Shown here: piece after piece, positions 1-8,800 of the stretch
Numbering within the stretch: position 1 is the first letter of the stretch
How the letters are laid out: the number at the start of each line of letters is the position of its first letter
Translations under genes and position numbers: made by a program
Virus record (IMG/VR): IMGVR_UViG_3300025168_000448
Coordinates: 1-29,042 of that record
DNA: 29,042 nucleotides
Strand: one strand, 5' to 3'
DNA from: a virus
The notes under the pieces: generated by a model
The model's input: only the letters and a program-made list of their open reading frames with translations
Told to the model about the DNA's origin: nothing
The model's database searches: none

Positions 1-86
1 GAAGTAGTTTTGAAGGTTTAGAATGGAAAGGTGAGCCGATGGACATGGCATTCCGGTTACTCAAGATGATGGCGTTTTACAGATAG
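1..86 (+). CDS. 3' end of an unidentified gene (partial)
   Basis: An open frame enters from the left edge (first full codon at position 3) and stops at TAG 84-86. The visible 27 residues end in EPMDMAFRLLKMMAFYR. This is too little to name a family. The stop lies 12 nt before the terminase start, so the gene is probably co-transcribed with the packaging genes. In this position a small terminase or a replication gene would be usual, but nothing here shows that. Confidence 0.55.
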   Translation, partial: SSFEGLEWKGEPMDMAFRLLKMMAFYR

Positions 87-98
87 GAGTGATGAGAT

Positions 99-1580
99 GT
101 GGGAGGAGTCGATGAACTGGTCAAGGACATGGATATACAGATGTCCAAGAAATCATTTGAATACTTCTTCACTGAAATCTTGGGATTTGAGTTCTCCGAC
201 CATCACCAGCAGTGGCTTGATGGACTGAACGGTCATCGGTACTACTGTGTCAAGGCGAGCCGTGACCACGGTAAGTCTGTATTCTTCATGTCCTATGCTC
301 TTTGGCTAGCAGCATTTAATCCTAATACTCATGTTATGGTATTCAGTCACTCGCTTGAACAGACGCTGGAGCACATGAGGTTTATTAGAAATAACATAGA
401 AACCTCTGACATTCTAAAAGACTTGAAGCCACAGGGTAAACCTTGGGCCAAGTCTTACTTTGAGTTCACCAATGGTAGTCGTATGATGGCTAAGTCCGTT
501 GGTGGTGCTACTCGTGGTTTCCACCCTAATGTCGTAGTATGTGACGATATTCTCGACGGGACATCAACAGGGGAACTGCAGCGAGCGGCTGATTGGTTCT
601 ATACGGTTTTACTTCCGGTTCTGCATCACACGGGACGCCTCATGATGGTCGGTACACCTTTCAGTTACAATGACTTGTACGCAGAATTGGAGGACAAAGA
701 CACATTCCAAGTCGAAACTTATCCGGCTATTCTACCTAACGGTGAGCCACTTTGGCCTAGTCGATGGCCGCTTGATGCCCTCAAGCATCGTGAAGAATCT
801 ATGCCCGCAATCAAGTTCGCTCGTGAGTACCTTTGTGAGCCTATACACGACCTGAGTAGTATGTTCCCAATGACTTTGCTTGAAAAGGCAAGGAGTAAAG
901 AATTGGTAGTATTAGACAAGGCTGAAGAAGAGTTGGATGAAGAAGGCGAATCTCAGGGTGTGTTTGGTCAGCACTTCATAGGTTGGGACCCTGCTATTGC
1001 TAGTGACTCTAATGCCGACTATACTGCTATGACTATTTTACGGATGCCTCCCGGTAGTGAAGAGAAACAACTTGTATATGCTTTGAATCAAAAAGGGCTT
1101 AATGGCTCTGCACAAAAGAGACAAATCCTCCTCCTTAACAGCAGGTTCCAGCCTGACTTAATCGAACTTGAAGGTAACAATTTCCAACGAATGTTTGCTG
1201 CGGAGTTACAAGAGATGAGAGGGGACATACCCATTAAGACATTTATGACTACTCGACAAAGAAAAGAGAGTATGTTCATGAGCCTTCTTATGGCATTTGA
1301 ACAGGGTAAACTGAAAACCCCTTGGGGGGATGAAAAGAGTAAAGAGTTTACTCGTACATTAGAAACTCAACTTAGTAGATTCGGTATGCAGAAAAACGGT
1401 AGGTTGGAGTCTGTAGGAAGCCATGATGACTTGGCTATGTCATTAGCGCTGGCTAACTGGGCTACTAAAGAGTTCACAGGTAGCATAGTTATGCTTGACG
1501 ATTATCTTGACGGATTCGATAAATGGTTTGGAGATGTCCCTCAAAATAATGTAGCGGGAGTTAACTGGTTCGTAGCCTAA
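99..1580 (+). CDS. terL: Terminase large subunit (packaging ATPase-nuclease)
   Basis: This is the motor that pumps viral DNA through the portal and cuts the concatemer. Visible ATPase motifs are a deviant Walker A ASRDHGKS (residues 53-60), Walker B VVVCDD (145-150) and a coupling motif around GTP at 185-187. The RNase H-like nuclease half has the expected acidic residues: D297 in GWDPAIASDS, E356/E358 in LIELEGNN, and D443/D444 in SHDDLAMSLA. The length of 493 residues is normal for the family. The start is GTG at 99, preceded by an AGGAGTGATGAG ribosome site. An ATG at 96 is in a different frame that does not encode these motifs. The upstream gene ends 12 nt before it. Confidence 0.95.
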   Translation: MGGVDELVKDMDIQMSKKSFEYFFTEILGFEFSDHHQQWLDGLNGHRYYCVKASRDHGKSVFFMSYALWLAAFNPNTHVMVFSHSLEQTLEHMRFIRNNIETSDILKDLKPQGKPWAKSYFEFTNGSRMMAKSVGGATRGFHPNVVVCDDILDGTSTGELQRAADWFYTVLLPVLHHTGRLMMVGTPFSYNDLYAELEDKDTFQVETYPAILPNGEPLWPSRWPLDALKHREESMPAIKFAREYLCEPIHDLSSMFPMTLLEKARSKELVVLDKAEEELDEEGESQGVFGQHFIGWDPAIASDSNADYTAMTILRMPPGSEEKQLVYALNQKGLNGSAQKRQILLLNSRFQPDLIELEGNNFQRMFAAELQEMRGDIPIKTFMTTRQRKESMFMSLLMAFEQGKLKTPWGDEKSKEFTRTLETQLSRFGMQKNGRLESVGSHDDLAMSLALANWATKEFTGSIVMLDDYLDGFDKWFGDVPQNNVAGVNWFVA

Positions 1581-1612
1581 GTATTAAATGACACCAAAAG
1601 GTGGAGATGCAT

Positions 1613-2914
1613 ATGTGGGCCGGACTAAGCGTAGGAGAATCGCATCAGCGAATCGACATGGGTAACGAGGTCTTAGATACAATCGCTACTAGTTTACTGT
1701 CCCACCCTCTTGTTAACGAAAGGCTTGCTAAGTCAATAGCCTCTCAATCAATCATCCTAAAAGATGACACTCCTGTTAATTACGCTCCTTTTTGCCCTAC
1801 CGGTGCTGGGTGGTTTGAAGATAGACTAGGCAAGGGCGCTAATGACATCATTAGGGATTTGAGAAAGGCCCGTAGGGTTTTCAAAGAAGATAAAAGTGAG
1901 ATTGACGGTATTATATCTAGCGTCAGAGCCCTCAAGAGTATGGAAGTTGAAGCCACTATCAGTCAACTTGATTGGGGCACAGAGTATAATGACACTATGA
2001 GGAAGATGGGAATTACTGATAAAGATTTACGAGCACTAAGGCTCTTTGGAAACACTAGGAAATCTAGTTTGGTTAGGGCGTGTAACTTTTGGAAATCTGC
2101 AGAAGATTCGCTAACTAAGTTGGATGAGTTTCAAGATGTATGGGGCGAAGAAGAGCAGAACGCTTGGGTAGGTGCTATGCAGAAAAAACAAGATGCTAGG
2201 AAAATGTGGAGGGTTTCACTTCATCAATTTGACGGCCTTTCTAAAGAGCAGCAGAAGTGGATGAAACTCGCCAAGGAAGAGGTAGAGTTCAAGGGTGCCA
2301 TGAGTGCTAGGAGTATAACTGAGAACCTCATCACTAAAGGTGTTACTAGGCTGAATGTTAATCGCTTGTCCAAGTTGCTCAACATGTACGGTGAAGAAAT
2401 TAACATCATCAAAGCCCCTCGTAAAGGTGAGTACATGTGTTTATCTAAAGACGGGTTGATTATCAAAGACCCTTGGGCATATGCTGCGGGCTTCCTCGAT
2501 GCTGACGGTTACATTACTATTACTGAAAGAGGGGAACCTCGTGCAGGCTTTATCGCTACAGGTGACAGAGGTCGTATGCATTGCGAGCAGTTGCATAAAA
2601 ACCTTGGAGCAGGTGTGCTTCAACTTGACCAAAAGGTGTACAAGAACGGACAAAGAAGTCAGCACCGAGTAAGTTTCTATTCTAAAGACGACTTGACTAA
2701 ATTACTAGACAAGATTACCCCTCATCTTAGAATGAAAGACCAGCAAGCGAAGGCTGTAGTGGCCTTCCTTGCTGAGAAGGACCCATTACGCAAAACTCAA
2801 TTAAAGAGGTTCGTACAGTTCTCTAATAGAGAAGGGACTGCTAAGGGCGAAGAGTCTTTGAAAGAATGGGGAATTGACAGAGACACAATAATAAGTTGGG
2901 CGGAGGAATTGTAA
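1613..2914 (+). CDS. LAGLIDADG-endonuclease-domain protein in the packaging operon
   Basis: The C-terminal third carries one clear LAGLIDADG motif (AAGFLDADGYI, from about residue 291), followed by an alternating beta/helix pattern typical of these homing-endonuclease folds. The first 270 residues are helical, rich in Lys/Glu and Trp, and not recognised; residues around 230-270 could form a DNA-binding helix-turn-helix. With a single motif the protein would act as a dimer if it is active. ATG 1613 is preferred because GGTGGAG at 1600-1606 is well placed. GTG 1601 and ATG 1607 are in-frame alternatives. The stop TAA overlaps the portal start (TAATG). It sits between terL and portal, where many phages carry a packaging-associated HNH nuclease, so a packaging role is as plausible as mobility. 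This is inference. Confidence 0.8.
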   Translation: MWAGLSVGESHQRIDMGNEVLDTIATSLLSHPLVNERLAKSIASQSIILKDDTPVNYAPFCPTGAGWFEDRLGKGANDIIRDLRKARRVFKEDKSEIDGIISSVRALKSMEVEATISQLDWGTEYNDTMRKMGITDKDLRALRLFGNTRKSSLVRACNFWKSAEDSLTKLDEFQDVWGEEEQNAWVGAMQKKQDARKMWRVSLHQFDGLSKEQQKWMKLAKEEVEFKGAMSARSITENLITKGVTRLNVNRLSKLLNMYGEEINIIKAPRKGEYMCLSKDGLIIKDPWAYAAGFLDADGYITITERGEPRAGFIATGDRGRMHCEQLHKNLGAGVLQLDQKVYKNGQRSQHRVSFYSKDDLTKLLDKITPHLRMKDQQAKAVVAFLAEKDPLRKTQLKRFVQFSNREGTAKGEESLKEWGIDRDTIISWAEEL

Positions 2915-4701
2915 TGGCAGAAGATAAAGGTAGAATAGGTCGAATGTTAGAGTCAATGGCTAGTCCATTTAGAAGAAGAAGAACTCCTGAGCCACAGATG
3001 CCACTTTGGACAACTGGTATTCAAGAGCCTGTGTTAGTGCAGGGAATTACCATACCTGCTCTTTATGGAGTCTCCCAAGAAAACCTAATTCTAAGGACAG
3101 TGTTGTCCACTCTTCAACAAGAGATATTCCGCAGAGGTTACTATTGGGAAAAGAAGTTTCACAAAAAGTGCTCGGCGTGTGATGCAGAGTTTCAAAACGA
3201 TGTAGACGAGTGTAAGGATTGTGGTAGTACTGAACTGACAGAGCCTGACCCCAGCCAGTTAGTTTACCCAAGATGGTTACTAGAGCAAACTAACTCTATG
3301 GAACAGACCTTTATGGATGTACTTAGAGAAATAGAATACGATTTGAACATCACCGATGATGCCTTCTTGATACTAATTAAGGAGTACTACATCGACCCTG
3401 AGACTAACGAAATGGCCTTTTACAGAGTGAAAGAGTTCGTAAGAGGTGACCCTATCTTTATGCGTATTATTGCGGATAAGCGTGGAGTTAGAGGGGGAAG
3501 ATTTAGAGTCTGCCCTATTCATCGTGACCAAGTTAAGTCCTACAGTGAGGAAGAGAAGCAATGCGACTCTTGTAGTCATGAACTAGAAGATGTTCACCAT
3601 GTGAATACTGCTGGTAGTGGTAAGACGCAGTATTATCTCAAAGGAGAGGTCATACATGTTAGTAAATACAATCCCGGTAAACTCTATGGTCGTTCTCCTG
3701 TCTCTACACTATGGCGACAGGCTATGACTTTGACAGCGATGGACAATTACATGTACACCGCTTATTCAAAGCGAAGAATACCAAGAGGTATACTTAGTAT
3801 CAATACAGAAAATCTTGAATCAATGAAGGCCTTTTGGAAGGCGACTGATGAGAAACTTGAGCGGGACCCTCATTATATTCCTAAAATCGCTACCGAAGGT
3901 AACGGTGGCAAAGGTGGAGTTAACTGGGTCAAACTGATGGACAGTCTTGAAGAGATGCAATACATTGCTGCTCGTGACGAAATGCGTCAACGCATCGCTG
4001 CCTTTTATGGTGTATCGAATGTATTCATGATGGACACTGGTAAATCCGGCGGTCTAAACAATGAAGGTATGCAGATTCTCGTTACTAACCGAGCAGTTGA
4101 GTTCGGTCACAAGGTATACACTGAGCACCTATTCCCACGAATGGGTAAAGAGATGGACCTTACCGATTGGAAATTAACACTCTATCCTAATGAAGAAGAG
4201 GACGAGGTTACAAGGTTACGCCGTGATGAAATGGAAGTTAATATCGCACAGCGTATGATGATGCTAGGTTACCAGCCTAAACTAGCCGAAGATTCAAACC
4301 GTGATATTCGATTCATCTACAAACAACCTGACCCAAGTCAACAACCTCCTCCGGGCCCTCCGGGCGGCGGCGGTATGGGCGGTATGCCTCCGGGTATGCC
4401 TCCGGGCGGCGGTATGGGTGGAATGCGAATGGGCGGTGGCATGGGTCAGCCCGGTGCTTTACCGGGTCGTAACATAAGTCCACAAGGTGCAGCACAGATG
4501 GCTAGACAAGTAGGCATGAGTCAACCGGGTGGAGAAGGAGCAGGTATTCGTACTCCAAGCGGACCAGCGAGCCCTCAAAATAGAACATCGATGGGAGCAG
4601 GTTCACCTGTCTCTAGTGTACAACAGAGAGGTTCGCAGATGGGCGGAGTTCAACAAGCCTCTCAGAATATATTAGATGCTCGTAATTTCAAAGGAGCATG
4701 A
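2914..4701 (+). CDS. Portal protein with two Cys-rich zinc-knuckle insertions
   Basis: The portal is the dodecameric ring at one capsid vertex through which DNA enters and leaves. It is assigned from size (595 residues), position after terL and before the protease/capsid genes, and portal-like segments such as EVIHVSKYNPGKLYGRSPVS and the region around FYGVSNVFMMD. Two Cys-rich motifs interrupt the body: C86-x2-C89 with C100-x2-C103, and C200-x2-H203 with C217-x2-C220. Each could bind zinc. The last 120 residues form a low-complexity Gly/Pro/Met tail followed by a Gln/Ser/Gly-rich segment, probably disordered. ATG 2914 overlaps the upstream stop and has GGAGG at 2902-2906. A GTG at 2896 in the same frame is less likely. 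Confidence 0.85.
   Translation: MAEDKGRIGRMLESMASPFRRRRTPEPQMPLWTTGIQEPVLVQGITIPALYGVSQENLILRTVLSTLQQEIFRRGYYWEKKFHKKCSACDAEFQNDVDECKDCGSTELTEPDPSQLVYPRWLLEQTNSMEQTFMDVLREIEYDLNITDDAFLILIKEYYIDPETNEMAFYRVKEFVRGDPIFMRIIADKRGVRGGRFRVCPIHRDQVKSYSEEEKQCDSCSHELEDVHHVNTAGSGKTQYYLKGEVIHVSKYNPGKLYGRSPVSTLWRQAMTLTAMDNYMYTAYSKRRIPRGILSINTENLESMKAFWKATDEKLERDPHYIPKIATEGNGGKGGVNWVKLMDSLEEMQYIAARDEMRQRIAAFYGVSNVFMMDTGKSGGLNNEGMQILVTNRAVEFGHKVYTEHLFPRMGKEMDLTDWKLTLYPNEEEDEVTRLRRDEMEVNIAQRMMMLGYQPKLAEDSNRDIRFIYKQPDPSQQPPPGPPGGGGMGGMPPGMPPGGGMGGMRMGGGMGQPGALPGRNISPQGAAQMARQVGMSQPGGEGAGIRTPSGPASPQNRTSMGAGSPVSSVQQRGSQMGGVQQASQNILDARNFKGA
4351..4446 (+). repeat. Gly/Pro/Met low-complexity repeat in the portal tail
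   Basis: Imperfect GGG-, CCTCCGGG- and GGCGGTATG-type units encode runs of Pro-Gly, Gly-Gly and Gly-Met. The segment is much richer in G and C than its surroundings. It is coding sequence rather than a regulatory repeat. Its length probably varies between relatives through slippage. Confidence 0.75.
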
Positions 4702-4736
4702 GTAAGGTTAAAGTTAAGAGGGAGAGTGGCTAAAAC

Positions 4737-5072
4737 ATGGACCTGAAGAAATTGGACCCAATGGCTAGAAAAATGCGTACTCATGTAGACGGGTTTTACA
4801 AAGCACTAGATGACCAAGATGCTCTGACCGCTCGCTCACATATTAACGAAATTACAAAATATGCTGATTACCTTAGTAGAGATGTAGAAAAGGCAGTTAC
4901 TAAGATTGAGAAATCAAACGGGGTCAATGAGACATACGCTGGTGGAGTACCGATTATGCGATACAACAATATCGAAAAGGTACATCCTTCTTCTAGTGAT
5001 GTTTTACCGGGAACTATCCGAACTAACAGGATTGGAAGCATTATGCGCCCACAATCCAACCGTACACTTTGA
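4737..5072 (+). CDS. Small helical head-region protein, unknown function
   Basis: This 111-residue protein has a charged, helical N-terminal half (residues 1-65, with DQDALTARSHINEITKYADY) and a less ordered C-terminal half ending in PQSNRTL. I do not recognise its family. It lies between the portal and the other small head genes, all in one operon, so a minor head or assembly role is likely. The ATG at 4737 has only a distant GGGAG (4720-4724) in front of it. M9 (codon 4761) is an alternative start. An 11-codon frame (ATG 4698 to TAA 4733) fills most of the gap after the portal and could couple translation. Confidence 0.65.
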   Translation: MDLKKLDPMARKMRTHVDGFYKALDDQDALTARSHINEITKYADYLSRDVEKAVTKIEKSNGVNETYAGGVPIMRYNNIEKVHPSSSDVLPGTIRTNRIGSIMRPQSNRTL

Positions 5073-5082
5073 GGTGATTTAG

Positions 5083-5454
5083 ATGAGTAACGAGGGGGAA
5101 AAAGTTGCTGAGCGTCTCATGGGTGCTCTAATATCTAAGATGGAAAACATGGATGTAGGTCTACAGATGCTCAAGGCTGAAAACCAAGAGTTGAGAAGAA
5201 TAATGAACGACCCTACTAATCTTTTGAAAAAGGCTGGTTTTATCAGAGCATCTACTCAAAGGCCACACGACATATCCGATGACCAATTTAGAGGGGATGT
5301 GTCAGATACTATACTCAAAGGAATTGATGCAGAAGGTATAGCGTCTCCGCAAACAAACGCCGATTTCCATAATATGGAATGGGATGACATTCACACACTA
5401 GCCGAGCAAGCGAAGAGTTCAGGCGCTTTAGGCAATCAACTAGGAATGGAGTGA
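5083..5454 (+). CDS. Small head-assembly protein sharing a C-terminal peptide with the scaffold
   Basis: This 123-residue protein begins with a likely coiled coil (residues 5-45, including MGALISKMENMDVGLQMLKA). A Ser/Asp/Gly-rich linker follows, then the motif NMEWDDIHTLAEQA at about residues 95-108. Nearly the same peptide, NMSWDEVHSLAGTVWE, closes the protease-scaffold protein encoded at 11806-13209. Both proteins therefore have the layout coiled coil, linker, short amphipathic peptide, as scaffolding proteins often do. The start ATG follows a fused stop/ribosome-site TGAGGTGA (5070-5077). It may be a second scaffold or an adaptor bringing the portal to the scaffold. That is inference; the shared peptide is seen directly. 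Confidence 0.75.
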   Translation: MSNEGEKVAERLMGALISKMENMDVGLQMLKAENQELRRIMNDPTNLLKKAGFIRASTQRPHDISDDQFRGDVSDTILKGIDAEGIASPQTNADFHNMEWDDIHTLAEQAKSSGALGNQLGME

Positions 5455-5458
5455 TAAC

Positions 5459-5845
5459 ATGAAACCAAGATTTGAGTCTCAAGACCCGGAATTAGAAATT
5501 ATGCTTAAAGAAGCAAAGGCTTTGGAAGAGCGAATAGCAAAGCAGGCTAGTCAACCCGAATACACTGGTCAAAAAGAAGGCTCTACGCAAGGTAGTGCTC
5601 GTTTTGAAATACAGCCGAGTAAAGTACCAAACGCTTTCTACAACACTAATAATACCATCCCTGATTCAGAAAAGAAAGAGAACTCAGGCGCCATTTCAGA
5701 AAAAAGTAACATACTTGACAAACCAACTCAGTACCCTGATGCAATGAGCGATAATAAGTATCGCTTGAATAACAAAGGCGGGGACGGTCCGACAATGACC
5801 GATTTGAAAAAGTCTGTAGACCGATTGTCCAGCCGTCTCAATTAA
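5459..5845 (+). CDS. Small hydrophilic head-region protein, unknown function
   Basis: This 128-residue, very polar protein has a short N-terminal helix (PELEIMLKEAKALEERIAKQ), a Gln/Ser/Asn-rich disordered middle and a C-terminal helix (MTDLKKSVDRLSSRLN). I do not recognise it. The composition and position, in a run of three small genes after the portal, fit an assembly or minor virion protein. It starts 4 nt after the previous stop, and the preceding gene's end supplies only GGAGTGATAAC as a possible ribosome site. The stop at 5845 is 16 nt before the preferred start of the giant gene. Confidence 0.65.
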   Translation: MKPRFESQDPELEIMLKEAKALEERIAKQASQPEYTGQKEGSTQGSARFEIQPSKVPNAFYNTNNTIPDSEKKENSGAISEKSNILDKPTQYPDAMSDNKYRLNNKGGDGPTMTDLKKSVDRLSSRLN

Positions 5846-5861
5846 GCGGCTGGTGATGTGG

Positions 5862-8800
5862 ATGAGAGAAGGCCCATTAGATATTCTTGACAGGTCAAGA
5901 TACTATTTTCTAAAGTCTCTTTCTGACGGCATAGACAAGGCCGACTCTGCTGCTGACTTTTACTTTAATTCAATTAGCGCTCAGCGTAAGGGCTATCTCC
6001 TTAGCGCAGACGATACTGCTCTCGTTAAGATGGTTTACCATGTTATGAAAGACGAGAAATACGGAGAGGGGGGCATCGAACAGACAGGCGACATGAGCAT
6101 GGATAGCGCAGTGCCCATGATGGCTACTGATTATCTTCAAATCAGAGCGGGAAACCATTTAGCAGGTCAGCAATTGGTAGACGGGTCTTACCAAGATAAC
6201 AGGGTCGTAGCACCCGACGCTAAGCAGGGCTTGGCGGGCTATCACCCTACAATGCAAGACGGTGACCCTAACGACCCTTACGCTACTCATGACTTCTTTG
6301 GCTCTGAGTTTAACCCGCTACAGGGTAGGTATCACCATCATTTAGGGGACTTCTATGTGAATCCTAGTAGGGACGGTTACTCAGTAGAGTCTGAAAGTCA
6401 AAGGGCTCATCATAAGGAATTGGCTTGGGACGAGCATAATAGCCAATTAAGTAATGCCTTTCTTTTAGATGCTAGTCATTACGGTGAACTTGACGCTAAG
6501 GCTACTAGTCACTCTCTTTATGAACAGGACTTTGCCAATTGGGAAATAAACAACGATAGAGCGATTGCCAGTAGAAGACTTGAGTTAGAAAATCAAGGGC
6601 TATCTGATGATGAAATAGACCATCAAGTCGCTCTTGACCATATCAATGAAAAGAAACAAGAATGGAAACACAACTTAGGATTTTGGGATTATTTGTTTGG
6701 GATGGAATGGATGACTCCTGAACAGAGAAATATGGCTTATGACCACATTCATAGATTTGGTACAGATGACTCTCAAAGCAAGTTTAACGGTCATAAAACT
6801 GGACACGCCCATGACGACTGGCTTCCTAGATTTAAGCGCAGTTTCGCTCAAAGATTCGCAGGTATGTATGACCACTGGGTAAGAGACCCAACTCATCCCG
6901 GTAGCGGTGGCATGCAAAAAAGAGTGAGATTACCTGACGATGCTGGTATAGTAGGCGTCGAGGATAATTTTCGTAGTTTGACTGAGCATACTGTTGAGGG
7001 ACAAGGTAATGCTTATGATTTGTTAATGAGTTATTTACTAGAAAGAACGGGAATTGAGAGGCAAGATAATCATGGTAAGCCTTACATCCATACTGATGCA
7101 GCAACTGAAGCGGAAGCACAAGTAGCGGGCGTTACGGCTAACTTTGCTAATGGTGGAAAAAATATACAATTTCGTTCTACGACTCCACCAAAGAAAGGAG
7201 GTAAGTCTGCCGACGCTCATTATAGTGGGATAAACAGAGAAATGCATAGGCTTCTTCTGAATATAGACAATGACGGTAATATATATCGAGACGGAGAGCA
7301 TCCACTGTACCCTAACTGGGAAGCCTCTGATTCTCCTCTTAGTCAAACCGAGATTAACAAGATTCTTGCGAGGGCAGAATCTGAGCCAAGAAAAAAGTTC
7401 TCTGCCCGTATAGGTCAAAATGAAAACGCCTTTATGGTAGGTGACGCCATTGACCACAATACTTACCCTGAGTATGCTATGGAAGGTGACGATAAACCTC
7501 ACGAAACTCTCAGTACATATTGGCAGAAGCCTTGGATAGGAGGGGGTATGGCTAAGCCTCCTAACCAACTGTTTGACCTTTTGCATCAAGCGTCTTTGAT
7601 GTATGAAATGGGCGATAATCCTCCCGTCTATGAAGACAAACCAAAAGACGGTGACAAATCAGTGTATACTGACGCTTGGGAAAAAATAAAGGAAGCAGAA
7701 GAAGGAGAGCGACAATATCCAATCAAGCGCAATAAGCATGGTCAGCATGAAAGTTTGTTATTTTCAAGGAGTAAGCGACATATCAACGCTCGTCATGACC
7801 ATGATTCGGAAGGGGGTTTGGAGTCAGGCGCTTCGGTATTAGGACTAATTGCTAGTTTCGCTCAGCCCCAGCACGAATTAACTAGAATGAATGTAGGTGG
7901 TAAAGAAAAAACCACCAGTATAACAGGGGACGCTACAGATGCACCTACTAATCTAAATCCTCATAACAAGCGATTTAGTTCATCAATTTCAGGGCATTCG
8001 CCTAGTGTACAAGTTATGAGACACGCCACTTGTTTTAACCCTGCCTTTATCAATAGAATGTATAGTGAATATCATAATGCAAGAGAGGCAACGGGTAGGT
8101 TTCATAAAGATTTAATGTCTACTGAACAGCGATACAAAGAGTATCAGCGTATTCGCCAAATGATTAGTAATGGTAAAGATGCAAGAGTTTTACCGATTAG
8201 TAATGCATTTACCGGCTCAGGAGGCGCTTATGAGTTTAACAAAAAGATTGATAGAAACGCTCACACTTACCATAGAATTGGCTCTATGTGGAGAGTGGAT
8301 AACCCGCCTTTGAGTCCGGGCACGGGCATACAGCAACTGTCGCCTGCCTCTACACATACTACTTACGGCGGCCATCAAGACCTAAAAGATTTAGAAATTA
8401 AAGACCCCGAAGGTGTATCGATTCAAACCCCTCAGGAACTAAATGCATATATTGATAATTTGGATAAAGAGTTCAGAAATGAATTGGCTAAGTTAGAAGC
8501 GCACGAACATAAGCCTGAAGCATGGACAGAGCAACTACCTGACGGCACTTCTCGCCAAGTTCAATTTACTTCTGAAGAAATGAAAGAGCAGCGGATTGAT
8601 GCACTGAAAGGAGAGTATCAGCGCAAAATAGAAAGACTGCAGCAAAAGTTTACTCACGACCCTTCTTCATATCAGACCTTACAGGCAGGCGATAAGAGGA
8701 TTACTATGGCACGGGTTAACCCTGCGGCTCAGATGACAGAGGAAGAGGATAAGCGACTGGCTATGCGTCAAGCACCTGAGGCTTACTTGTCAGAAGATGA

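Noticed and set aside
1613-2914. The LAGLIDADG gene as an intein in the terminase or portal
   Set aside because: It has its own start, stop and ribosome site; both neighbours are complete; and there are no splice-junction residues such as a leading Cys/Ser or a terminal His-Asn.
4351-4446. GC-rich Gly-type repeats as a regulatory repeat array
   Set aside because: The units are imperfect, stay in frame and encode the flexible tail of the portal. Simple coding low complexity suffices.
4698-4733. An 11-codon open frame after the portal (MSKVKVKRESG)
   Set aside because: It overlaps the portal stop, its ribosome site (AAAGGAG) is too close to the ATG, and it shows no protein features. It could be a coupling peptide but cannot be supported as a gene.
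7038-7589. A 183-codon open frame on the minus strand inside the giant gene
   Set aside because: It lies wholly within a long + strand gene, has no recognisable protein features or proper ribosome site, and no gene in the window is on the minus strand. It is a shadow frame.
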